Virus record (IMG/VR): IMGVR_UViG_3300034168_000130
Location: 1-60,949 of that record
Strand: one strand, 5' to 3'
Length of the DNA: 60,949 bases
Source: a virus
The notes below the pieces were generated by a model. That model was not told the DNA's origin, searched no databases, and saw only the letters and a program-made list of their open reading frames with translations. The position numbers and the translations under genes were made by a program. Shown piece after piece: positions 52,201 through 60,722 of this stretch (its first letter is position 1; each line of letters starts with the position of its first letter).

Positions 52201-55200
52201 TGGTCATGTTGAAGAACTCCATGCCTACGGTCAGTCTTTGATGGATCTTCGTAAGCTGTTCACATCAGAAAAAGAGTTCCTAGATGCAGCTCAACAAGTC
52301 CTTGGTACTGACAACTTTAACAAGTACTACATTGCAGGCAATACCCAAGAGCTGATGGCTCAGGTCAAAGCCAAGATGATGATTGATGAAGTCAAGCTTG
52401 CAGTCTTCTTGAAGACAACCAATTCAACAGCTGTAGAGAAGACCTTGTTGAACCATGTGCTACGAATTGGTACATCTTTGATGGAGGTGTTTGCATCCCT
52501 CAAGTTGAGTAAGGTAGATGCTGAGGATCAGATGTACACTGCCGTAAAGGAAATCCTATACAAGCTAGAGACAGGCGCAGCACCGCTGATGACCCGTGTG
52601 AACTATCAGCAGCGAGTTACGGGCGCACTAAAGGAATTCCCTAAGGGCAAGTTGTCACCGACTGACAAGGCTGCTTTTGCCAAAGCAATCAATACAAAGA
52701 TTTCCGAAGGCTTTAAGAAGAATGATCTTGCCTTACAGGATATGATGTTCACTAAGGATGAGGTTCAATCTTTGCATGCACTGACAGTTCATTCCGATGG
52801 CTCAGTAGATCCAATCCGACTGGATGCTTATCTGAATGTCAAGCGAGAAGGTATCACTGTGAAGGAGAAGGCAAAGTTTATCAAGACCTTCCAGTCTTAC
52901 ATGGAGATTAACCGACGCTACCTAGCGTCTACTACGGACATCTACATTGCCTCTATGAAAGAGAACGGATACAAAGCTGTACCCACTAACCCAATTGTGA
53001 TGGACGCTTCCTTGAGTAAGCGAGATCAGATTGCTGCTCTACGGGAATACCATAGGGACTTAGCACCAGACGAAATGCTGGTAACACCGTCTTACTTAGA
53101 TCCTACCTTTGGGAACTTTGATGGTGATCTTGCTTTGCAGTTCTTGGTTGACTCTAGTACTGAACCAACTTTAATGATGGCTCCTAGCTCCACCCTAGCT
53201 GCACCCGAGTTGATGAATGTCAAGGTAGCTGAGTTTGCACAGAAACACTTTGGTAAGCGTAAAGGTTTTAATGGTAAGCTGGCATCTGAAAACTTTATTG
53301 CATGGTTCGGCGACAGCAAAGTTGTAGATGCTGAAGGTAATCCATTGGTTGTTTATCATGCTACAAGATCTAATCTATTCACTACATTTAAGGCAAGTGT
53401 TACTGGACTCTATGGAAAGGGTAATTACTTTGCCACCCTAGCTAAGGTAGCAGAAAACTTTATCAAGGATGGTAGTAGGTATGTAGATAACACAACGGGC
53501 TTAAGTGTAGACGTAATTGCAGAAGGTGGAAGAGTAATCCCTACATTTGTATCTATAAAGAATCCCTTTATTACAGGCACTGATCCACAATTTGAACGGC
53601 TTGCAATGCAAAAATTAGGGCTGTCCCTGAGTGATTTAGCTGATAGAGCACAAGCAATATATGAACGTGGATTACCTGACGAGGCTCTGGGAATACCCAA
53701 TCCAATTAAGGACGTTGATGCTGCGTATCCCGCAGCCATCACAGAGTTGCTACAAGAAGGTGGCTTTGATGGAATTCAAATTAACTTTAAAAAGGGTGAT
53801 TCATACTTCATTGCCTTTGATTCTTCACAGAGTAAATCATCAATAGCTAACTCAGGTGACTTTGGTTCCAATGAACCAAACATTATGTTTGCCCCTAGGG
53901 CTAAGCCTAGTGTTGCATTTACCCCAGAGTTGGTTGTTCAACGTCTAGCGTTCTTGTCAACAAACTTGAAAGACAACCCAGCCAACGCTGCTGACTTCAA
54001 GACAGCTATGCAGGGAATGTTTGGAATGAATGATGAGTTGTTTGATGCCCTGTCTAAAGTAAAGGGAGAAGTTAAACCAGACCAGATGGCTGAGTATCAT
54101 CAAGCTGTTATTCGTCGCACAGTGGATGCCTTGATGGCAGAGAAACTTGCGGTAGGTCCTGAGGGTGTTCGTCGCTTGAACGCAGTTGAACGTGAGATGA
54201 ATCCCGTTCGAGCATCCAAGCAGATTGCCAAGACAAAGGAAGCTACGATTGAACGAGCTCGGTATGAACCAGTTGATAATATGCCTGAGGATGCAACCGA
54301 CAGTAAGCTGTATCCTAACAACCCAATGAATGCCACAATGCTTGAGAACTTCTGGAACGATGGCGTGGCAGGAAAACAAGTGTTGGCTAGACTTAAGAGT
54401 CAAGGTATTGATATAACGGACGGAACCGTCTTTACTTCCTTAGCAGATAAGATGGAGCTCATTCAAGCAAAGGGTATCAGTATCTTGGTTGATGCTAAGA
54501 CAGGAGAGATTCGATCCCGTAATGCTTTGATCAACTACATTGCGCTTGCTGTTCAACGGAATGTCTTTGATACTAAGGGCACCGTAAGCAAAGCAGGACT
54601 TACCCCAGCAAGCTGGTCTGAGTTCCTTGCAACAGAGAATGACATCATCCGTACCTCCCGTGATGGAGGAGCAGAGATAACATTCGATGGTACGCCTACG
54701 CAACACTTGGCTGCCGAGAAGAAGAAAGACTCAGAACTGTACCAACGCTTTAAGAAAGCTTACTCCAAAGCTTACATGACGATGGATGAGTCAGGCATTC
54801 GATCAACTGGAACCGCTACTAAAACCTCAGAGGCTAAGGTAGGTCAGGTCAAGGCTGAAGGACTCAGTATCATGGTAGACTACGCAACCAGTCTGGAGTA
54901 CGACTTGTTCTCAAAGAGAGACGGGGGATGGCAGAAGTTTGTCATCACTAGCCTCATTGAAGGTAAGTCGTATGCTGAGATTGCAGCACTTGCTAACGAG
55001 AATGGCTTTAAGAAGAAGAAAGCTAACAACGTCACAGATGCTGTAGATGCTGTACGGGCACGGTTCAGAGCAATGCTGCAAGAAGAAACAGGCACGGACT
55101 TGACAGGCATGACCGATGATCAAGTGCAAGCTACTGGTGTTCTTGAAGCAGTCAAAGAAAAAGTTGATGAAGCAAACGCAAAACGAGATACTGCCCCTGT

Positions 55201-58200
55201 AGAAGACCTTGCTCCTGAACGAAAGTCCAGTGATGAGATCCTTGCAGAAACAGAGAAGTCTGCTACAGAGCAAACAAACTCAGATGAGTTGACTGCTGCT
55301 CTGGACACTAATGAACCAACGTCTCAGCCTGTGATTGCACCTGAAGGCAGTAAGGGTCCTGTTACGGCAGTTGTCCAAGTAGACGGCGAAGCTGTTGGAC
55401 CGTTGACCCCACACGTTGCACCTAAGACAGCTGAAGCGGTTGCTAAGAACCCTAAGACTCCTAAGGCACGGTTCACATCATCAACTCCTAAGAAGGTTGT
55501 TGTGTTCACCACAGGTGATGCACGGGCTATGCTCAAGGCTACAGGGAACGTAGGTAAGTTGTTCTTTGCCTCAATGAAGACGATGGAAGGTTTGCTTAAT
55601 GCATTACCAAAGTCTGCACTCAAGGATACGGATATCGCTGTTGTGGTTAAGATTCTAAAGAAGATGATTGCTTCTGGTGAAGAGAAGGCAGCAGTGGCTA
55701 AATTCTTAGCACTGATGAAGCACCTTGACATTGAAGCTGTTAAAGTGATTGATCCTAAGGATGGTCGCACGGTAATGAACTTTATCTTTGCTGAGCAAGC
55801 TTGGTCTTATGGTGGCATTAGTCGCTTTACGGCTAAAGCTAAACCAAAAGCTGCTGCACCTAAGACTGCTGCACCTAAGACTGCTGCTGCCCCTAAGGAA
55901 GCTGCACCAAAAGAAGCTGCTCCTACAGAGGCTGCCCCCGCAGAGACTACCACCGAAGCCGCACCAGACGGAACTCAGGTTCCTGTGATGGAGCCTAAGG
56001 AAGTCCCAAGTAATGAGATAGCTGGCGGTAGTGTTGTCCCTGTCATCAGTGAGCATGACCGCTTGGTCACTGGTTTGACGGAAGGCAACGAAGCCCTACG
56101 GGATGGTGGAGTTGACGCTACTTCCTTTACAGCTTTGTTTAAGAAGTTTGTCCGTTCCCTTAGTAAGGAAAGCAAGAAGAAACTTGGTACTGCGCTACCA
56201 GAAGAATTCAAAGATCTGTTCATGAAGTTTGTAGAGCTGAACGCAGCTATTATGCACGACAACCGTACAATCTTTAGATCACATAAAATTGTTCAAACGT
56301 TCTGGAAACAAGTTGACGCAATGCTGGCGGTCGAAGACGGTCTTCAAATGAAGGATACGATGCGAGTCCGTTTGACAATGAAAGAGATCTACGCCATGGC
56401 TGCAGCCCACGTCTCAACCAAGCAGCTCCGTTTCCTACCGCCACTGACCCATGAGAACATCACTATTAAGAATGGAAAGTTTGGTCTACGGGATGTGTCT
56501 AAAGAAACACAGGGTGTCTTGGCTCGACGAGACACAGGACCAATTATAGCGTACACACCAGAAGAACTTGCTGCACGTAAAGCTGCGGCAGCAACTGCTG
56601 CACCAGCTGGACCAATCGGTCCTGTGACTGCAGCAGCAAAGAAGAAGGGTCCTCTGACTGTGGAAGAGATTCTTGATGAAGACTTTAATAGAGAAGGAGA
56701 TCCAATAGTTGCAGCTGAAGCTGAGATTGTTTTGGATAACTCGGCTCGCATTGACACTATCATGGGAAAAATTAAAACTTCCTTTAATCAACTCCTAAGA
56801 CAGAACAACTTTATCTCATATTTGTTGGGCGGTAGTGAACGAACTAATCGTAACCGATGGCGCACGTGGATGTCCAACACTGTAAATGCTCTTCAGCATG
56901 CCTCTAAACTTGGGCTTACAGTAAGAGCTATGAATGATGAACTTCGCTTCATGGCTATGTTCATGGATGACTCCAGAGCAATGACGGGTCAACTGGTATC
57001 ACCGAATGGTACCCCAGTTCGCTCAGCTGCTAAGTCAAAGCAGGAAGCCGTTATGTTCACAGCGAACCTGACGAGAATCCACCATGCCTTGGAAGCTGAA
57101 GCACAGGTGCTGAAGCTAGACCCTGCGTCACGTAAGCTGTTGCAGAAGATGCAGATCGTAGCTTGGCAGAAGAAGACTACACCGACCGCTAAGGAAATGT
57201 CCGATGGTTTGGGTGGAGGTGACTTTACCAAGATGGCTGGTATCATGGAGAACTACAGAAAAGAAATGCTGCATCTCAATACTGAAATGCTGAAGCTCGA
57301 AGAGAAGACTGGGTGGAGAACTGTAACTAAGAACGGCAAGCCCGTTGAAGCAGACTCGTACCTTCCTATTCAGTTGCACATGCAAAAGCTCATGGCTGCT
57401 ATGGGAGATAACCAACAGTACGACAACCTGCTCCGTAGTATTGTTGCTACTCGCCGTGCTACTAAGATGGCAGACGAGAGCCTTGACAGGAACACCCTGA
57501 TCACCATGGGTATCATGAACCTTGAGGATAACTCTAAATTTTATACACAGGACCGTACGTTTGCCTTGACAAACAACATCACTTTGGATGCTGATACGCT
57601 GAAGAAGCTAAAGAAGTTTGAGGTCGTAACTACTGAGTCTACTGACTTCACAAAGACTATAGGGAAAGAAGGACGTGACTTCTTTATTATTCAAGAAGGT
57701 GGTAAGAAGGCTACGGTCTATGCTATGCCAACTTCGGTAAAGGATCTTTCTGATGCTGACCTGAAAAAGTATTACGATACCGTCTCAGGTGATCAGACTA
57801 ATGTTACCAAGGTATGGAAAGAAGAGTTTAACAACAAGGGACTGATCGAAGTGGAGATGAAGGAACTGCTTGACTTCAAGTCACGTCAGGGTCGCTATCA
57901 TCATACAAAGAACTCCATGGTTAATAGTAGACCAGTCCTTGATGGGAATCACCATGACGAAGCTTTTTCAACCGTCAGAAACTTTTCGGTTGAAGAGTTG
58001 ATCTCTGATGCAGAGTTGTTCAAGGTGGCTAGGACTGATCTCCATGCTGCATACCAAAACTTCTCACGGTATCGCATGTTTGATCTTCTATTCCAAGAAT
58101 CTGTGGATCAACTTTCAGGAAGTCCAGGACTCCGTCCTAAGGAGTTCTTTAGAATGATGGAAGAAAGAATTAAGCAGAAAGCTGATACGATGGCAAAGAG

Positions 58201-60136
58201 TATGCCCCAAGATCAACGAGCTGCAATCATCAAGGATATTGACGATGGTATGGGTCGGTTAGTTTGGCAATACGCCGAGTACAACGGAACCATCACTCGC
58301 TCTGGTTCTGAAAGTCGTGTTGGACAGAACATTGCTAGAACAGTCAGAGGCATCGCTACGACCTCCTCAGGTCTTGGCTACGGTCTCGCTCAGTCACCTG
58401 AACTTGTAATGGAAATCTTAAAGAACATTCCACAGACTAAAGGAGTTAGTGTGCCTGTTGGTTTATTTAAGTATGTCTCTAGCTTGCTCAAGTTCTGGGA
58501 CCGTAAAGACTCAGCTACTAGATATCAGGTAGGGGATCTTATTACATCTCTAGAAGAGTACAGTAAGGACCACTCAACCCATTTTAATGAAGGCATTGCT
58601 GACATTGACTTTGACACAGACATGAACTCACCGTACCGAGCGATCTGGAACTCAGGTCGTAACAGTGAAGGTATGACTGGTAAAGTAGCAGACTTCTTCC
58701 AACGCACAGGACAGACAGCTGTGCTTGCAGGTGGAGTAAACGATGGAACAAACCATACTCGATATTTTGGTAAAGCACGGCATGTTAGAGACTTGACCAC
58801 TATGATGAGAGATGGGAAGCTGAAAGAGTTCCTACGTTTCCGAGAGTTACCTGAGAATAAAGCTGCTATGCAAAAGCTGTTGGAAGGTAGCTTTGAATCC
58901 GCAGCAGAAGAACGTAAACTTTGGAAGATGCACAAAAGTCTTGCTCGTCAAGCCAAGGGGCTTGATCCACTTCTTGCCCTCAAGGCAATTAAAGTTGGAT
59001 TAGACACGCCACTAAAGCTTGAGGCAATGATGTATGGTATGAATGCAGCTAACGCCTTGGACGGTGTTCTGGACTTCAGGGATCTTCATATGGTCTATCG
59101 AGATCTTAAGAACATGAAGAGTCCTCCGATTGATCCTGAGCTGTATAAAGCAGCAGCTACAGACTTTCAATACGGAGTTGAAGGTTTAATTCGTAAGCGT
59201 TCAGGAACACACAGCTTTGGCTTGAATCAAAACCTAAGTGTGTTTAACTCACAGGATGAGGTAGGAAAACTACTGAATACCTTGACTACTTATATGCGAT
59301 CTTGGTTTGATGACGTTGCTTTAAATGCTCCTGAGCGTGGAGCCGTAGGTTTAATGTTTGGTGGTATCATCTCAGTAGCCGTAGTAGAAACAATAATTAC
59401 TCTCCTAAGAGAATGGATGTCTGGACGAGAAATGGAAGATATGATTGCTGAGCTAGAGAACGATCCAGCTGAGTACATCTTGAAGTTTGTCACTCGAATG
59501 CCAATCTTTGGTGTTATGACTCCAGTGTTTGAAGGTCTCCTTAAGTCAGCTAAATACTTGTCAGGTGGAGCTCAGAATAGTGGTAGTGGTCTTCTCGATA
59601 CCTTAAGTCAAATTGGTGGGGGTTCTCCTAACATAGGAGTTAACTCAGCTATGTCATTGTTAAAAACAACAGGCGAAGCAGGGTCGGATCTGATCACAGG
59701 AGCAATAGAGGGTGATACTAAGTTAATGGCTAAGGGAGCTTTACGAGTTCCTGGACACTTCTTCAACAAAACCATTTACGCTGCTCCCATGAGAATCATG
59801 GAAGAGCAGATGGACCTTGATGATAAACACACAGCTCAGTTCATCATTGATGGATTGCAGAAGAAGCCTTATCGGTACCTCAGTCAGCAACGTGGTGGTA
59901 GTGGTGGTTTCCGTGGAGGCAGCAGAGCAGCTCCTCAGTCACCTGTGGCAGCACCTGTAACAACACAGACTATGCCTTCCTCAGCAGCTCTCAAGGCAGC
60001 CCAGAGACCAGAGATGGGTCGTCAGGTAAAACAATATGTTCCACCTGCACCACCATATAAGCCAAACAGTGGGGTCAGTGAAAGACTTGGGAAACTGTTG
60101 GACAATCCAAGTTATACACCCACACCCCCAATGTAA
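49241..60136 (+). CDS. Giant polyvalent ejection protein with metallopeptidase and ADP-ribosyltransferase-like domains, 3631 aa
   Basis: It takes 18% of the genome and stands where T7 gp16 would. From the N-terminus: hydrophobic Gly/Ala segments at residues about 354-405 and 491-518; a zincin motif HEIGH at 985-989 with further His/Glu after it; an ADP-ribosyltransferase-like domain at about 1348-1555 (WFGDSKVVDAEGNPLVVYHAT, GKGNYFA, VSIKNPF, GFDGIQI, ending NIMFAP), the pattern of the ART domain of phage polyvalent proteins; a helix-turn-helix-like segment at about 1900-1946; an Ala/Pro/Lys linker at about 2198-2243; and a late hydrophobic helix at about 3366-3389. Large multi-domain proteins of this kind are thought to be injected with phage DNA to protect it and modify host targets. 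Proteolytic processing is possible. The reading frame is open throughout. Confidence 0.9.
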   Translation: MKNLYTESSYDRNERPKAFPFYQDYQQNTYFAPNQGTEENLLFDPKGISDPINWGVKPRFTGEPTEAESRTLNQIQSLAFANVLNNSLVTLGKDPSQGLFLRQLIGQAAMQPVNVADEDINDAGIAREQTRLNDLMMQPEERLQQEGMGDLITQSMSKLAYMKARHNNTLVVPDTNIANYYRGQGWFGNIVGGIADMAMTVYDTAMDYNPAAPSVLSPTVVPALQRMGGDGLRVLRSMGFDNDAVLADLEKETGGLPSTSTADMVALVESFDRNFDYKTWFNEKIALDPTVRDGLLNYGVTEDLFIQSRNSTHALMTLMSKMNVSDIQRRLSNYVPTTYQSIYGFAASFKDGFVGSLDTAAEIAVEIGGTIAVDTAIGAAFFGAPTAGGAAPVGAVVGAAVGVGRGLQILYKTLSAAKQVMSSAWYLTGYGKLPRLAMQWGVLRTTGASALVGATSNSLIDYVGQKENIALANSLYFYNPDMQSVFSMDEVMGAAAAGALFGASLGMVGHVVSTVAVRGNNAAARNAFAQQGIDPAFAPQQRNPFQRTKDNIAAFRNRKAVTIQDPIAGAIQTAVSKGVDPTVVDINAAARTTSTAIDAASVASNPKDAANLPDHSLNRRQPNEPMRAFTIRAALGKFVTSVTDLLDADSAGGRFSLLTPREQYLTLLRTEDHMRDFSAMTDIETDLTNKAAGRPEQMRIIDPVTGRSSSPAANVAKLYSELDEARSTLEKTISKEDRAEARLAHKNGTELAPRTISSAVDKATSNVRGIMENASEGRHNPSIVTGPKVDTEATTGVPTGENAAQGTTAPALPTQKKVDEITKDTAEDMSLLTDEELADPKTRASIERNVTRQLFGGEKEHNLRSLSRGLAKARKLTLAQQARITAVLDNPRSFLKKAPGNPVYIKNFYARLDLLVKMGNITDVDRRIILASTVNTSFTSNVAAKISDIGTRGDNRASTSLQGDIKIGKLDTSVEGNTRVENVLHEIGHVEELHAYGQSLMDLRKLFTSEKEFLDAAQQVLGTDNFNKYYIAGNTQELMAQVKAKMMIDEVKLAVFLKTTNSTAVEKTLLNHVLRIGTSLMEVFASLKLSKVDAEDQMYTAVKEILYKLETGAAPLMTRVNYQQRVTGALKEFPKGKLSPTDKAAFAKAINTKISEGFKKNDLALQDMMFTKDEVQSLHALTVHSDGSVDPIRLDAYLNVKREGITVKEKAKFIKTFQSYMEINRRYLASTTDIYIASMKENGYKAVPTNPIVMDASLSKRDQIAALREYHRDLAPDEMLVTPSYLDPTFGNFDGDLALQFLVDSSTEPTLMMAPSSTLAAPELMNVKVAEFAQKHFGKRKGFNGKLASENFIAWFGDSKVVDAEGNPLVVYHATRSNLFTTFKASVTGLYGKGNYFATLAKVAENFIKDGSRYVDNTTGLSVDVIAEGGRVIPTFVSIKNPFITGTDPQFERLAMQKLGLSLSDLADRAQAIYERGLPDEALGIPNPIKDVDAAYPAAITELLQEGGFDGIQINFKKGDSYFIAFDSSQSKSSIANSGDFGSNEPNIMFAPRAKPSVAFTPELVVQRLAFLSTNLKDNPANAADFKTAMQGMFGMNDELFDALSKVKGEVKPDQMAEYHQAVIRRTVDALMAEKLAVGPEGVRRLNAVEREMNPVRASKQIAKTKEATIERARYEPVDNMPEDATDSKLYPNNPMNATMLENFWNDGVAGKQVLARLKSQGIDITDGTVFTSLADKMELIQAKGISILVDAKTGEIRSRNALINYIALAVQRNVFDTKGTVSKAGLTPASWSEFLATENDIIRTSRDGGAEITFDGTPTQHLAAEKKKDSELYQRFKKAYSKAYMTMDESGIRSTGTATKTSEAKVGQVKAEGLSIMVDYATSLEYDLFSKRDGGWQKFVITSLIEGKSYAEIAALANENGFKKKKANNVTDAVDAVRARFRAMLQEETGTDLTGMTDDQVQATGVLEAVKEKVDEANAKRDTAPVEDLAPERKSSDEILAETEKSATEQTNSDELTAALDTNEPTSQPVIAPEGSKGPVTAVVQVDGEAVGPLTPHVAPKTAEAVAKNPKTPKARFTSSTPKKVVVFTTGDARAMLKATGNVGKLFFASMKTMEGLLNALPKSALKDTDIAVVVKILKKMIASGEEKAAVAKFLALMKHLDIEAVKVIDPKDGRTVMNFIFAEQAWSYGGISRFTAKAKPKAAAPKTAAPKTAAAPKEAAPKEAAPTEAAPAETTTEAAPDGTQVPVMEPKEVPSNEIAGGSVVPVISEHDRLVTGLTEGNEALRDGGVDATSFTALFKKFVRSLSKESKKKLGTALPEEFKDLFMKFVELNAAIMHDNRTIFRSHKIVQTFWKQVDAMLAVEDGLQMKDTMRVRLTMKEIYAMAAAHVSTKQLRFLPPLTHENITIKNGKFGLRDVSKETQGVLARRDTGPIIAYTPEELAARKAAAATAAPAGPIGPVTAAAKKKGPLTVEEILDEDFNREGDPIVAAEAEIVLDNSARIDTIMGKIKTSFNQLLRQNNFISYLLGGSERTNRNRWRTWMSNTVNALQHASKLGLTVRAMNDELRFMAMFMDDSRAMTGQLVSPNGTPVRSAAKSKQEAVMFTANLTRIHHALEAEAQVLKLDPASRKLLQKMQIVAWQKKTTPTAKEMSDGLGGGDFTKMAGIMENYRKEMLHLNTEMLKLEEKTGWRTVTKNGKPVEADSYLPIQLHMQKLMAAMGDNQQYDNLLRSIVATRRATKMADESLDRNTLITMGIMNLEDNSKFYTQDRTFALTNNITLDADTLKKLKKFEVVTTESTDFTKTIGKEGRDFFIIQEGGKKATVYAMPTSVKDLSDADLKKYYDTVSGDQTNVTKVWKEEFNNKGLIEVEMKELLDFKSRQGRYHHTKNSMVNSRPVLDGNHHDEAFSTVRNFSVEELISDAELFKVARTDLHAAYQNFSRYRMFDLLFQESVDQLSGSPGLRPKEFFRMMEERIKQKADTMAKSMPQDQRAAIIKDIDDGMGRLVWQYAEYNGTITRSGSESRVGQNIARTVRGIATTSSGLGYGLAQSPELVMEILKNIPQTKGVSVPVGLFKYVSSLLKFWDRKDSATRYQVGDLITSLEEYSKDHSTHFNEGIADIDFDTDMNSPYRAIWNSGRNSEGMTGKVADFFQRTGQTAVLAGGVNDGTNHTRYFGKARHVRDLTTMMRDGKLKEFLRFRELPENKAAMQKLLEGSFESAAEERKLWKMHKSLARQAKGLDPLLALKAIKVGLDTPLKLEAMMYGMNAANALDGVLDFRDLHMVYRDLKNMKSPPIDPELYKAAATDFQYGVEGLIRKRSGTHSFGLNQNLSVFNSQDEVGKLLNTLTTYMRSWFDDVALNAPERGAVGLMFGGIISVAVVETIITLLREWMSGREMEDMIAELENDPAEYILKFVTRMPIFGVMTPVFEGLLKSAKYLSGGAQNSGSGLLDTLSQIGGGSPNIGVNSAMSLLKTTGEAGSDLITGAIEGDTKLMAKGALRVPGHFFNKTIYAAPMRIMEEQMDLDDKHTAQFIIDGLQKKPYRYLSQQRGGSGGFRGGSRAAPQSPVAAPVTTQTMPSSAALKAAQRPEMGRQVKQYVPPAPPYKPNSGVSERLGKLLDNPSYTPTPPM

Positions 60137-60177
60137 GACCACAAATAGGAAATGACCAATGTGGTAGATTACCAATG

Positions 60178-60190
60178 GTTGGGGCTATAG
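60178..60190 (+). promoter_or_regulatory. Predicted phage RNA polymerase promoter 7 (right-end, phi-OR-like)
   Basis: GTTGGGGCTATAG in the gap after the giant gene. T7 has a promoter at the same relative place (phi-OR), which also acts in replication and packaging at the right end. Transcription from here crosses the repeat array, the last gene and the terminal repeat. Confidence 0.87.
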
Positions 60191-60305
60191 ATAAACTATA
60201 AGTTAACCTTAGGTTAACCTATAGGTTTTTGTAAGTTGTTGTTGTTTAAGTTACCCTTAGGTTAACCTAAGGTTCTCCCTAAAGTTAACCTATAGTTCTC
60301 CCTAG
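60191..60305. repeat. Array of short CCTAWAG/TTAACCT repeats near the right end
   Basis: Imperfect units of 10-12 bases follow one another: TTAACCTTAGG, TTAACCTATAGG, then TTACCCTTAGG, TTAACCTAAGG, TTCTCCCTAAAG, TTAACCTATAG and TTCTCCCTAG. CCTAAAG, CCTATAG and CCTAAGG are variants of one 7-base core. T7 carries tandem CCTAAAG-type repeats (SRL and SRR) beside its terminal repeats; these look like the right-end counterpart. Some units are also palindromic (GGTTAACC). Confidence 0.8.
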
Positions 60306-60427
60306 TCAATCACCATGGTAAATACAACAACACATAAACACTCAAAGTTATACTCTTTGGGGTCCCCTAGGTATTAGCCTAGGTACTCCCTGCTCGGTCA
60401 TCCGTTGTAAAATAATAAGGATATCTA
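60306..60427. other. Gene-free spacer before the last gene
   Basis: No gene. Contains CCTAGG-ATTAG-CCTAGG-type pairing (CCTAGGTATTAGCCTAGG at about 60368-60385) and the AAGGA ribosome binding site of the last gene. Confidence 0.5.
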
Positions 60428-60709
60428 ATGAAAGATTCACGTCTCAGTCGAGCTGGTGTCAAAGGTTTCAATCAACCTAAGAAGACCCCCAGCCATCCTA
60501 AGAAGTCTCATGTCGTAGTTGCTAAGTCTGGTACTACAATCAAAACAATCCGCTTTGGCGAACAAGGTGCATCCACTGCGGGTGCTCCCAAGGCTGGAGA
60601 GTCTGACCGTATGAAGGCTAAGAGAAAATCCTTCAAGGCACGGCATTCCCAGAATATCGCCAAGGGGAAGCTAAGTGCTGCTTACTGGGCTGACAAGGTT
60701 AAGTGGTAA
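60428..60709 (+). CDS. DUF6321-type small basic protein, 93 aa
   Basis: The sequence pattern LSRAGVKGFNQPKKTPSHPKK, then SHVVVAKSG, IRFGEQG, and KAKRKSFKARHSQNIAKGK ending in SAAYWADKVKW is that of DUF6321 proteins, widespread in aquatic phages. It is strongly basic and probably binds nucleic acid. AAGGATA precedes the ATG. It ends 13 bases before the right terminal repeat, so after concatemer formation it lies just upstream of the leader of the next genome copy. Confidence 0.85.
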   Translation: MKDSRLSRAGVKGFNQPKKTPSHPKKSHVVVAKSGTTIKTIRFGEQGASTAGAPKAGESDRMKAKRKSFKARHSQNIAKGKLSAAYWADKVKW

Positions 60710-60722
60710 ATCGACTTAGGGG

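Noticed and set aside
49241-60136. Idea that the giant protein is an N4-type virion RNA polymerase
   Set aside because: The size fits, but I find no polymerase A, B or C motifs in it, and a T7-type RNA polymerase gene is already present at 8214.
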